Part shown: piece by piece, positions 1-5,590 of the stretch
Layout of the letters: each line of letters opens with the position of its first letter
How positions within the stretch are numbered: position 1 is the stretch's first letter
DNA from: Oscillospiraceae bacterium
GTDB lineage: Bacteria > Bacillota > Clostridia > Oscillospirales > Ruminococcaceae
NCBI GenBank assembly: GCA_015067125.1
Contig: SVNB01000073.1
Span: 1 to 9,189, forward strand
Length of the DNA: 9,189 nucleotides
Direction of reading: 5' to 3'
Program-made: the position numbers and the translations under genes
The notes under the pieces: model-generated
What the model saw: only the letters and a program-made list of their open reading frames with translations
Database searches by the model: none
Told to the model about the DNA's origin: nothing

Positions 1-131
1 ACACCATCGCGGCTCTGCCGCAGATTATGGAAATTCTGCATAACGGCGGATATGAATTTGTGGGAATTTCCGACCTTATCTATACAGAAAATTATACGGT
101 GGATCACACAGGCAGACAGCACAGAATTTAA
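1..131 (+). CDS. Polysaccharide deacetylase family protein, C-terminal fragment
   Basis: Only the last 42 codons are present; the frame is open from base 3 to a TAA at 129-131. The peptide begins TIAALPQIMEILHNGGYEF and ends in YTVDHTGRQHRI. The pattern 'LPxIxxxLxxxGYEFVxxSxLI' followed by a short tail ending in D-H-x-G-R-Q is what I associate with the C-terminal end of NodB-type polysaccharide deacetylases of Firmicutes, which remove acetyl groups from peptidoglycan or other N-acetylated glycans, usually outside the membrane. The catalytic motifs lie upstream of the window, so activity cannot be judged. The family call is by recall of the tail pattern, not by catalytic residues. Confidence 0.6.
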   Translation, partial: TIAALPQIMEILHNGGYEFVGISDLIYTENYTVDHTGRQHRI

Positions 132-137
132 ATTTTT

Positions 138-156
138 TTGGTGAAAAGACCAATTT
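138..156 (+). terminator. Weak candidate terminator after the deacetylase gene
   Basis: A 5-bp stem TTGGT/ACCAA (138-142 with 149-153) encloses the loop GAAAAG and is followed by only three T. It starts 7 bases after the stop codon. The stem is short and the T-tract poor, so it is at best a weak intrinsic terminator; the GC-rich hairpin just after it may be part of the same transcription end. Confidence 0.2.
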
Positions 157-157
157 A

Positions 158-224
158 CCGCGGGGCGGGGGTACCCCAAGGGTATTTCTTCGTGCTTCGC
201 ACTCAGGGCACCCGCTCCCGCCGC
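158..224. repeat. GC-rich imperfect palindrome (intergenic repeat element)
   Basis: The stretch folds as a long imperfect hairpin. GGCGGG at 164-169 pairs with CCCGCC at 217-222, and the tip is GTGC-TTC-GCAC at 192-202. A perfect 10-base palindrome GGGGTACCCC sits at 168-177. There is no T-tract on either side, so it does not look like an ordinary terminator. GC content is clearly higher than in the flanking genes. It resembles the palindromic spacer repeats that occur in many copies in gut Clostridia genomes; that multicopy status is inference. Confidence 0.5.
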
Positions 225-249
225 AAACAAGTAACCCGGAGAGTAACCT

Positions 250-379
250 CCCTTTAGACAAGGAAGCTGAATTGCCCACCGCAGGGAACGCCGTCCTCAG
301 CGTTCCGAAAAAACGGACCGTCGGGGACGACGGTCCCTGCAGAAAGTATCCCTTTAGGCAAAGGGGCCAAATTGACCAC
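250..379. repeat. Composite intergenic repeat: two 30-base direct repeats flanking paired hairpins
   Basis: Copies at 250-279 and 350-379 match at 23 of 30 positions; both start CCCTTTAG and end with ATTG then CCAC or CCCAC-like bases. Between them, 281-340 is bounded by GCAGGG/CCCTGC inverted ends and holds two hairpins: GGAACGC/GCGTTCC (285-291 with 300-306, 8-base loop) and a perfect 9-bp stem GGACCGTCG/CGACGGTCC (315-323 with 328-336, loop GGGA). No protein-coding gene is supported anywhere in 132-464. The organisation suggests a non-coding repeat unit, perhaps a degenerate miniature mobile element, but no transposase or target duplication can be shown. Confidence 0.5.
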
Positions 380-409
380 AGTAGTACGGCAGTTTATCGC
401 CGTTTTGGC

Positions 410-438
410 TTGCAGGCAAACGTGGATTGTGGTACTAT
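410..438 (+). promoter_or_regulatory. Candidate sigma-A promoter for the 175-residue protein
   Basis: A -35-like TTGCAG (410-415) and a -10-like TACTAT (433-438) are separated by 17 bases. The -10 is preceded by TG-N (430-432), an extended -10 that can make up for the weak -35. The start codon lies 26 bases further on. Confidence 0.4.
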
Positions 439-464
439 TGGGATATAAAAAAGGTGGTTTTTAA

Positions 465-992
465 ATGACTGTTTACGAAAAATTCCGGAATCTTGATATA
501 GATTTTTCTCTTATCGGACTGGAAAAAGGCGATGAAAAGGGCGGATATTTTTGCACGCCTATCGGCGCAAAAGTTATCGGCTGGGAATGCGAGGGTATTC
601 ACTATTGCAACATAGAAGGCTTTGATGAAATGGTTTTTGCCGTAAATCCGGAAACGGCCGAAGAGCATTACGTTCGTCCGCTTGCAAAGAATTTTGAGGA
701 GCTTTTAAGCCTTGTTCTTGCCTGCAAAGGCACCACGGCGGCAGAACAGATAACCGGCTGGAACAAAAAGCAGTTCGAGGATTTTCTTGAAAATGACGGA
801 GCGGAATATCCGGATTTTATTTTAAAACGGCAGGCTGTTCTTGATAAAATTCAATCAGAGCTTGGCATATCGCCTATGGAAAAGCCGTTTGAGTATGTAA
901 AAGCTTTGCAGGAGGAATTTGATTATTCAGAAATCCGGTTTCCGGCAGAATATTACGACGTGCTTGGGCTGGAACTTCCGGAAGAAATATAA
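465..992 (+). CDS. Hypothetical protein, 175 residues, acidic and soluble
   Basis: I do not recognise a characterised family. The start is well supported: AAGGTGG at 451-457 lies 7 bases before ATG 465. The protein has no signal peptide or membrane segment and is acidic, with many Glu/Asp. It has an N-terminal part rich in aromatic residues and cysteine (YFCTPIGAKVIGWECEGIHYC, about residues 28-48), then a segment reading 'FDEMVFAVNPE...YVRPLAKNFEELLSLVL' (about 53-84), then a charged C-terminal half. The 'RPLAKNFEELL' stretch is faintly like the 'a-x-sF-xeFL' segment of SMI1/KNR4 (SUKH) proteins, but the family's other landmarks are not evident, so I do not assign it. It is a lone transcription unit, with a candidate promoter in front, a strong terminator behind, and oppositely oriented genes downstream. 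Confidence 0.85.
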   Translation: MTVYEKFRNLDIDFSLIGLEKGDEKGGYFCTPIGAKVIGWECEGIHYCNIEGFDEMVFAVNPETAEEHYVRPLAKNFEELLSLVLACKGTTAAEQITGWNKKQFEDFLENDGAEYPDFILKRQAVLDKIQSELGISPMEKPFEYVKALQEEFDYSEIRFPAEYYDVLGLELPEEI

Positions 993-1002
993 AAAATTTA
1001 AA

Positions 1003-1027
1003 CGGGCGGATATTATCCGCCCGTTTT
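1003..1027 (+). terminator. Rho-independent terminator of the 175-residue protein gene
   Basis: CGGGCGGA (1003-1010) pairs with TCCGCCCG (1016-1023) around a 5-base loop. The run TTTT follows at 1024-1027, and flanking AA/TT extends the stem. It begins 11 bases after the stop codon. Confidence 0.85.
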
Positions 1028-1046
1028 GTGTATAAGAATAAACAAA

Positions 1047-1086
1047 TCAAAAAACGCAGGACGAAAAAAGTCTTCCGGCCTGCGTT
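1047..1086 (-). terminator. Rho-independent terminator of the nitroreductase gene
   Basis: Read on the minus strand, AACGCAGG (1086-1079) pairs with CCTGCGTT (1060-1053) across an 18-base interior, followed by a T-rich tract (complement of A 1049-1054, then GATTTG). It starts about 24 bases after the nitroreductase stop and faces the plus-strand terminator at 1003-1027, so the two converging units are insulated back to back. Confidence 0.7.
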
Positions 1087-1109
1087 ATCAAATATTTTGT
1101 TTTTATAAA

Positions 1110-1622
1110 TCAGTCAATTTTAAGGATTCGGCCTTCTTTTCTGGGTTTTTCTGCGGGTTTTTCCGCTTCAAAACCAAGTATGCAGTTGCCTATTCCGATA
1201 AGGTTTTCCGGAAGGTTCCACTTTGCAAGAAGTTCTTTTCCGGCAGGAAGTTCAAAAGTCTGTTTTGCTCTGTGTATCCAGCAGGAACCTATTCCAAGAG
1301 CGTGGGCGGCGTTCATAAGATTTCCCATAACAAGGCTGCCGTCTTCAAGATAGGTAGGATCCGGCGCGGCAAGAACAACTATTACGCAGGGGGCGCCGTA
1401 AAAAGGGTCGCCTTCGCGGCCGATGACTTCGCCGTTGATTTTTGAAAGCAGATCGCGGGTTTCTTTATCGCGCACCGCCACAAGATAGGTGCTCTGGCGG
1501 TTCATACCGCTGGCGGCATAGGTGCCGGCTTCCAGAATTTTATCAAGCAGTTCATCGGGAATTTGTTCTTTTGTGTAATTTCTGCAGCTTCTTCTGGTCA
1601 AAAGATTTTCCATTGCTTCCAT
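1110..1622 (-). CDS. Nitroreductase family protein (FMN-dependent)
   Basis: This is a 170-residue flavoprotein of the nitroreductase superfamily, which uses NAD(P)H and bound FMN to reduce nitro-aromatics, quinones or other acceptors in the cytoplasm. The physiological substrate cannot be read from sequence. Seen in the protein: the N-terminal FMN-phosphate motif RRSCRNYT (residues 10-17), the ASGMNRQ segment (37-43), and the helix-strand signature NLMNAAHALGIGSCWI (101-116), typical of small homodimeric members. The length fits the short nitroreductase subgroup. The ATG at 1622 is preferred over the second Met (residue 4) because AGGAGG at 1631-1636 lies 8 bases upstream of it. The gene sits between two terminators. 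A TATAAA (1652-1647) is a possible -10, but its -35 region would fall inside the preceding gene's terminator, so the promoter is uncertain. Confidence 0.9.
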   Translation of the reverse strand: MEAMENLLTRRSCRNYTKEQIPDELLDKILEAGTYAASGMNRQSTYLVAVRDKETRDLLSKINGEVIGREGDPFYGAPCVIVVLAAPDPTYLEDGSLVMGNLMNAAHALGIGSCWIHRAKQTFELPAGKELLAKWNLPENLIGIGNCILGFEAEKPAEKPRKEGRILKID

Positions 1623-1651
1623 AAATACAGCCTCCTTAAAAATGCGTTTAT

Positions 1652-1683
1652 AAAAAAACGGGTGTACTTAAAAAGTACACCCG
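1652..1683 (-). terminator. Rho-independent terminator of the rpiR-cmk-ispH cluster
   Basis: On the minus strand an 11-bp perfect stem (1683-1673 with 1669-1659, arms CGGGTGTACTT/AAGTACACCCG) is followed by seven T (complement of 1652-1658). It begins 26 bases after the stop of the IspH-S1 gene. Confidence 0.9.
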
Positions 1684-1709
1684 AACGGTTTTATGTAATC
1701 AGTATTTGA

Positions 1710-2840
1710 TTATTCTTCTGCAGGAGCTTCTTCTTCGGCTGCTTCTTCTTTTACGGGCGGTTCAAGAAGAGCTTTCATAGAGAAAGAAACACGGTGTTTG
1801 TCAAAATCGATATCGGTGATTTTAACATCAACTTCCTGACCTACGGAAAGAACGTCTTCGGGTTTTGCAACACGATCGTAGGAAATCTGAGAAATGTGGA
1901 TAAGACCGTCGATGCCGGGGATAAGGTTTGCAAATGCGCCAAATGCGGTCATGCTGACGATTTTTGCTTTTGCGGCAGTGCCAACGGGGTAATCTCTTTT
2001 AAGGATTTCCCAGGGGTTGTCCTCTTCTTTTTTGTAGCCAAGGCTGATTTTCTTTGCTTCTTTATCAACGTCTTTTACGAATACTTCAAGAGTATCGCCA
2101 ACGCTTACAACGTCTGCGGGTTTTGCAACGCGAAGCCAGGAAAGTTCGGAAACGTGAACCATACCGTCAACGCCGCCAAGGTCAACAAATGCGCCGTAGG
2201 AGGTAAGGGATTTTACTTTGCCCTGGAATACCTGGCCTACTTCGATGTTTTCCCAGAAAGCAGCCTGTTTGGCTTTTCTTTCTTCTGCAAGAACGGATTT
2301 GATGGAGCCGATTGCACGTTTGCGCTGTGCGTTTACTTCAAGAACGCGGAATTTAACGTTCTGTTTAAGAAGACCTTCAAGGGCTTCGTTTCTGGATACA
2401 GTTGCCTGGGATGCAGGGATGAATACGCGAACACCATCAGTTACAACGATTACGCCGCCTTTGACAACTTCGACAACAGTTCCTTCCAAAATTTCGTCAG
2501 TTCCGGCTGCTTCTTCAACAACCTGGAAGTTTTTCTCTGCATCGACTTTCTTTTTGGAAAGGGTCATGGTGCCGTCGGCATCATTTACGTGCAGAACTTT
2601 GAGGGTGATTTCGTCGCCTACTTTAACGATATCGGCAGGTTTGACGCTGGGATCTTCAGAAAGTTCTTCGGAAGAAACAAATCCGGTATGTTTGCTGCCA
2701 ACGCTTACAACGATTTCGGTATCTTTGACTACCATAACGGTTGCCTGAACTTTTTCACCGTTTCTTACGTATTTGGATTCTTCTTCTTTGAAAGACTGTT
2801 CCAGCATTTCCTCAAAGCTGATTTCTTTGTTTTCACTCAT
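1710..2840 (-). CDS. Possible free S1-domain protein from an internal start within the ispH fusion
   Basis: Codon 281 of the fusion is ATG (2840-2838), preceded by the sequence AAGGAGGT (2858-2851), a near-ideal Shine-Dalgarno with a 10-base spacer. Translation from here would give a 376-residue protein starting MSENKEISFEEMLEQ and holding all four S1 domains and no IspH residues. The N-terminus resembles that of stand-alone Firmicutes S1-like proteins, which bind mRNA and may aid translation. The site lies exactly at the domain junction. Whether it is used is inference; it could be a relic of the former separate gene. Confidence 0.4.
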   Translation of the reverse strand: MSENKEISFEEMLEQSFKEEESKYVRNGEKVQATVMVVKDTEIVVSVGSKHTGFVSSEELSEDPSVKPADIVKVGDEITLKVLHVNDADGTMTLSKKKVDAEKNFQVVEEAAGTDEILEGTVVEVVKGGVIVVTDGVRVFIPASQATVSRNEALEGLLKQNVKFRVLEVNAQRKRAIGSIKSVLAEERKAKQAAFWENIEVGQVFQGKVKSLTSYGAFVDLGGVDGMVHVSELSWLRVAKPADVVSVGDTLEVFVKDVDKEAKKISLGYKKEEDNPWEILKRDYPVGTAAKAKIVSMTAFGAFANLIPGIDGLIHISQISYDRVAKPEDVLSVGQEVDVKITDIDFDKHRVSFSMKALLEPPVKEEAAEEEAPAEE

Positions 2841-3680
2841 GGTTTGTAGTACCTCCTTAATTATGCCGTATGGGGTAGATGCACCGGCAGTGACGCCTAT
2901 TACTTCGCAATTTTTCCAATCATTCGGCTTTAGTTCTGATGGATACTCAATCAAAACAGTCGGACAGTTGGCCGCACAGGTTTCCCATAGCCTTGCGGTG
3001 TTGGAACTTTTCCGCCCGCCAACGACAATCATTCCGTCGCAGCGGCGGGAAAGAGAGTCCGCCTCGCTTTGTTTAGTACAGGCATCATTACATATTGTAT
3101 CAAAAATAAATAAATTTGTATATACCTTTTTTGCAAATTTTTCGCATTTTTCCCATTCCGACCGCAAAAAAGTGGTTTGAGATACAATCGTATGGCATTT
3201 TGCACAAAGATTCTCCTCGGAATTTACAAGTTTTTCCAATTCGTCAAGATTACGCACCACACGGACATCACCTTTTGCGTGTCCGATGATGCCTTTTACC
3301 TCGGCGTGATGTGGATTTCCTGTGATAATAACGGTATCTCCGGCGGCAGAACGCTCTGCCACAATGCGATGAATTCTTGCCACAAACGGGCAGGTGGCGT
3401 CCGCGTACGGAATACACTTTTTGTCCAGTTCCTCTGTAACGGAAAGGGGAACTCCGTGGGAACGAAGTATCAGAGTGTATCCTTCCGGGCATTCCGAAAT
3501 ATCCTCTATGGGGTAAACTCCTTTTGCTTTAAGGCCCTCCACCACCGTTGGGTTATGTATGATTTCTCCAAGCGTCACCGCAGGAATACCTTTTTCCGCA
3601 AAGTCTTCCGCAATGCCGACGGCACGTTTTACGCCAAAGCAAAAACCGGCGGAATCCGCTACAATGATTTTTCTTTTCAC
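1710..3680 (-). CDS. ispH: 4-hydroxy-3-methylbut-2-enyl diphosphate reductase fused to S1 RNA-binding domains
   Basis: The 656-residue fusion combines the last enzyme of the MEP isoprenoid pathway, which reduces HMBPP to IPP and DMAPP with a [4Fe-4S] cluster, with four S1 (OB-fold) RNA-binding domains. IspH part, residues 1-280: cluster cysteines C14 (CFGVKRA), C97 (DATCPFV) and C197 (DTICNDAC); substrate-site residues H42, H75 (SHGV), H124/E127 (HHAE), T169/T170, SSN 225-227 and S268. S1 domains lie at about 307-376, 393-463, 480-548 and 565-636; the third and fourth are best preserved (YGAFVDL, FGAFANL). An acidic tail ends the protein. Such fusions are known from Clostridia. The start is GTG at 3680, with AGGAG (3689-3693) 8 bases upstream, overlapping the cmk stop as GTGA, so translation is coupled. 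Residues after C197 (NDA) depart from the usual NAT. Confidence 0.95.
   Translation of the reverse strand: MKRKIIVADSAGFCFGVKRAVGIAEDFAEKGIPAVTLGEIIHNPTVVEGLKAKGVYPIEDISECPEGYTLILRSHGVPLSVTEELDKKCIPYADATCPFVARIHRIVAERSAAGDTVIITGNPHHAEVKGIIGHAKGDVRVVRNLDELEKLVNSEENLCAKCHTIVSQTTFLRSEWEKCEKFAKKVYTNLFIFDTICNDACTKQSEADSLSRRCDGMIVVGGRKSSNTARLWETCAANCPTVLIEYPSELKPNDWKNCEVIGVTAGASTPYGIIKEVLQTMSENKEISFEEMLEQSFKEEESKYVRNGEKVQATVMVVKDTEIVVSVGSKHTGFVSSEELSEDPSVKPADIVKVGDEITLKVLHVNDADGTMTLSKKKVDAEKNFQVVEEAAGTDEILEGTVVEVVKGGVIVVTDGVRVFIPASQATVSRNEALEGLLKQNVKFRVLEVNAQRKRAIGSIKSVLAEERKAKQAAFWENIEVGQVFQGKVKSLTSYGAFVDLGGVDGMVHVSELSWLRVAKPADVVSVGDTLEVFVKDVDKEAKKISLGYKKEEDNPWEILKRDYPVGTAAKAKIVSMTAFGAFANLIPGIDGLIHISQISYDRVAKPEDVLSVGQEVDVKITDIDFDKHRVSFSMKALLEPPVKEEAAEEEAPAEE
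2838..2858 (-). promoter_or_regulatory. Internal ribosome binding site and ATG at the IspH/S1 junction
   Basis: AAGGAGGT at 2858-2851 on the minus strand, then 10 bases, then the in-frame ATG 2840-2838. The underlying codons read IKEVLQT-M in the fusion. It is the strongest Shine-Dalgarno match in the four-gene cluster, stronger than the ones before cmk or the FAD gene. Confidence 0.6.
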
Positions 3681-4339
3681 GCTTTGCGCTCCTTTGCAAG
3701 GGCAATAATATTTTCTATTGTTTCTTCCAGTGTTATTTCGCTGTTATCCATAAAAATTCCGTCTTCGGCAAGTTTTAACGGGCGGAACTCCCGGTGAGAA
3801 TCGTTGTAATCTCTTTGAATAACGTCCGCCAGAACATCATCATAGTTTGCTTCAACGCCTTTTTCCGCAAGCTGATTTACCCTGCGGCGTGCACGGATTT
3901 CCGGCTTTGCCGTAAGAAAAATTTTAAGTTCCGCATCCGGCAGAACAACAGTGCCGATATCTCTGCCGTCCATCACAACGTCGTTTTTTTCGGCAATATC
4001 TCTTTGCATATCAAAAAGAAAATCCCTTACCGCCGGAATTGCCGAAACGTCCGAAGCCGCTGCGGAAACGGATTCTGTTCTGATAAGGCCGGTGATATCT
4101 TCCCCGTTAAGAAAAATATGCTGTTCGCCCTCTATATGGCGCATTTCTATTTTTATCTGTGCCAAAAGCGGAACAACTTCTTCTATGGAATTTGTTTTGG
4201 CGCCTTTGCGCAGAGCAAAAAGGCCTATTCCCCTGTAAAGAGCGCCGGTATCCACATAAATAAATCCAAGCTTTTTTGCGGCGGCTTTTGCCGCGGCGCT
4301 TTTTCCGGCACCGGCCGGGCCGTCTATTGCAATTTTCAT
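3677..4339 (-). CDS. cmk: Cytidylate kinase
   Basis: This enzyme phosphorylates CMP and dCMP to CDP and dCDP with ATP in pyrimidine nucleotide metabolism in the cytoplasm. The 220-residue length is normal for the family. Seen: the P-loop GPAGAGKS (residues 7-14), DTGALYR (30-36), the family-typical DGRDIGT (124-130), the arginine-rich lid region around R149-R153, and RDYNDSHREFRPL (176-188) from the nucleotide-binding C-terminal part. The start ATG 4339 follows the FAD oxidoreductase stop by 24 bases; only a weak AAGAAG-like site precedes it, so it may depend on coupling to upstream translation. Its stop overlaps the GTG of ispH by 4 bases. The cmk-ispH/S1 neighbourhood is common in Clostridia, often with plsC between them; plsC is absent here. 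Confidence 0.95.
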   Translation of the reverse strand: MKIAIDGPAGAGKSAAAKAAAKKLGFIYVDTGALYRGIGLFALRKGAKTNSIEEVVPLLAQIKIEMRHIEGEQHIFLNGEDITGLIRTESVSAAASDVSAIPAVRDFLFDMQRDIAEKNDVVMDGRDIGTVVLPDAELKIFLTAKPEIRARRRVNQLAEKGVEANYDDVLADVIQRDYNDSHREFRPLKLAEDGIFMDNSEITLEETIENIIALAKERKA

Positions 4340-4363
4340 AAAAATTCTTCTTTCTTTTTCATA

Positions 4364-5590
4364 TTAAATCGCCGTTCCTGCGGCATAGCCGGTGGAAAAA
4401 GCTATCTGCAAATTATATCCGCCGGTTTCGGCATCAAGGTCAAGTACTTCTCCGGCAAAATAAAGTCCGGGAACAAGCCTGGATTCCATAGTTTTGGGGT
4501 CAACCTCTTTTACGGAAACTCCGCCGGCGGTTATAACGGCGCCTTCGATATCCCCAAGCGCAACGGGTTTTAAGCCAAATGCCTTGATGGCCGAAATAAG
4601 TTCCTGCCGCTGCTGTTTGGTTATCTGGTGGACCTTGGTTCCCGGGTCTATTCCGCTTTTTTTCACAACGTATGGAATAAAGCTTCTGGGCAAAAGCTCG
4701 TCCAAAGAATTTATAAAATCGCGGTTTTTCTTTTCGGAAAAATCACGCAGAATGCGGGCGTCAAGCTCCTCTGCAGAAAGGCCGGGTTTAAGGTCAAGTT
4801 CCAGCCGATAGTTTTCCAAAGCCGTGCTCATAAATGAACTTGCGCTGAGCACCAGCGGACCGGAAATTCCTTCGTGAGTGATAAGCATTTCGCCAAGTTC
4901 TTCGTATATGGGTTTCTTTTTTTTGGCTTCATAAAGCCGCAAAGTAACGTTTTTAAGAGAAAGTCCCGAAGCTTCCGAAAGATCTTCCGCAGTGCAGATT
5001 CCCACCAGCGAAGCCCTTGTGGGAACGATGGTATGGCCGGCCTGTTTTGCAAGTTTATAGCCGTCACCGGAAGAACCGGTGGCGGAATAGCTTAAACCTC
5101 CGGTAGAAATTATCACCTTTTGAGCACGGAAGAAAACGCCTTCTTCCGTGAGCACGCCTTTGAGCACGCCGTCTTCAAAAACAAGGCTTTTGGCTCTGCC
5201 CTGTTCCACTTCCACATTTTTATTCTTTATAAAAAGCTGTAAAGCGTCGGCAATATCAAGCGCCCGGTCCGAAACGGGAAAAACCCTTCGGCCTCTTTCT
5301 GTTTTAAGCGGAACGCCAAGCTTTTCAAAAAGTTCCATGGTATGCTTTGGAGCAAAACGGTTAAGCGCGCTGAAAAGAAAGCGCGGATTGCTGCGAACGT
5401 GGCGGAAAAATTCTTCCGGTTCGCAGTTATTGGTTACGTTGCAGCGGCCTTTGCCGGTTACAAGAATTTTTCTTGCGGGGCGGCGGTTGCGTTCCAGAAT
5501 AAGCACTTTTTTACCGTTCTGTGCGGCATATCCGGCCGCAACGCAGCCCGCGGCGCCGCCGCCGACTATTATAACATCATAAATTTTCAT
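4364..5590 (-). CDS. HI0933/YhiN-like NAD(P)/FAD-dependent oxidoreductase
   Basis: This flavoprotein family is widespread, is sometimes labelled 'aminoacetone oxidase family' or BaiN-like, and has no settled reaction. With the start at 5590 it has 408 residues. Seen: an N-terminal Rossmann FAD-binding site with GGGAAG (residues 10-15) ending in acidic ILER (E33), the family signature TGKGRCNVTN (45-54), and a C-terminal FAD-contact segment FAGEVLDLDAETGGYNLQ. Two in-frame ATGs exist. I prefer 5590, which gives the family-typical MKIYDVIIVGGG beginning. The other, at 5608, adds MKRATT, and its GAGG lies only 3 bases away, too close for a good ribosome site. The chosen start overlaps the regulator gene by 14 bases, so translation is probably coupled. 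Its place directly before cmk is a familiar Clostridia arrangement. Confidence 0.9.
   Translation of the reverse strand: MKIYDVIIVGGGAAGCVAAGYAAQNGKKVLILERNRRPARKILVTGKGRCNVTNNCEPEEFFRHVRSNPRFLFSALNRFAPKHTMELFEKLGVPLKTERGRRVFPVSDRALDIADALQLFIKNKNVEVEQGRAKSLVFEDGVLKGVLTEEGVFFRAQKVIISTGGLSYSATGSSGDGYKLAKQAGHTIVPTRASLVGICTAEDLSEASGLSLKNVTLRLYEAKKKKPIYEELGEMLITHEGISGPLVLSASSFMSTALENYRLELDLKPGLSAEELDARILRDFSEKKNRDFINSLDELLPRSFIPYVVKKSGIDPGTKVHQITKQQRQELISAIKAFGLKPVALGDIEGAVITAGGVSVKEVDPKTMESRLVPGLYFAGEVLDLDAETGGYNLQIAFSTGYAAGTAI

Noticed and set aside
76..279. A 67-codon minus-strand frame across the GC-rich repeat (GCPECEARRNTLG type)
   Set aside because: It overlaps the end of the deacetylase frame and a palindromic repeat. 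Frames of this sort are a common artefact of such repeats, and it has no supporting ribosome site.
250..379. CRISPR array
   Set aside because: There are only two imperfect copies, no regular series of repeats and spacers, and no cas gene in the window.
1794..2849. A 351-codon open frame on the plus strand opposite the S1 domains
   Set aside because: It is antisense to a strongly supported gene, has no ribosome site, and is rich in Phe, Cys and Asn because of the codon use of the opposite strand.
3268..3492. A 74-codon minus-strand frame within ispH
   Set aside because: It is an out-of-frame shadow inside the conserved IspH domain with an arginine-rich, low-information translation.
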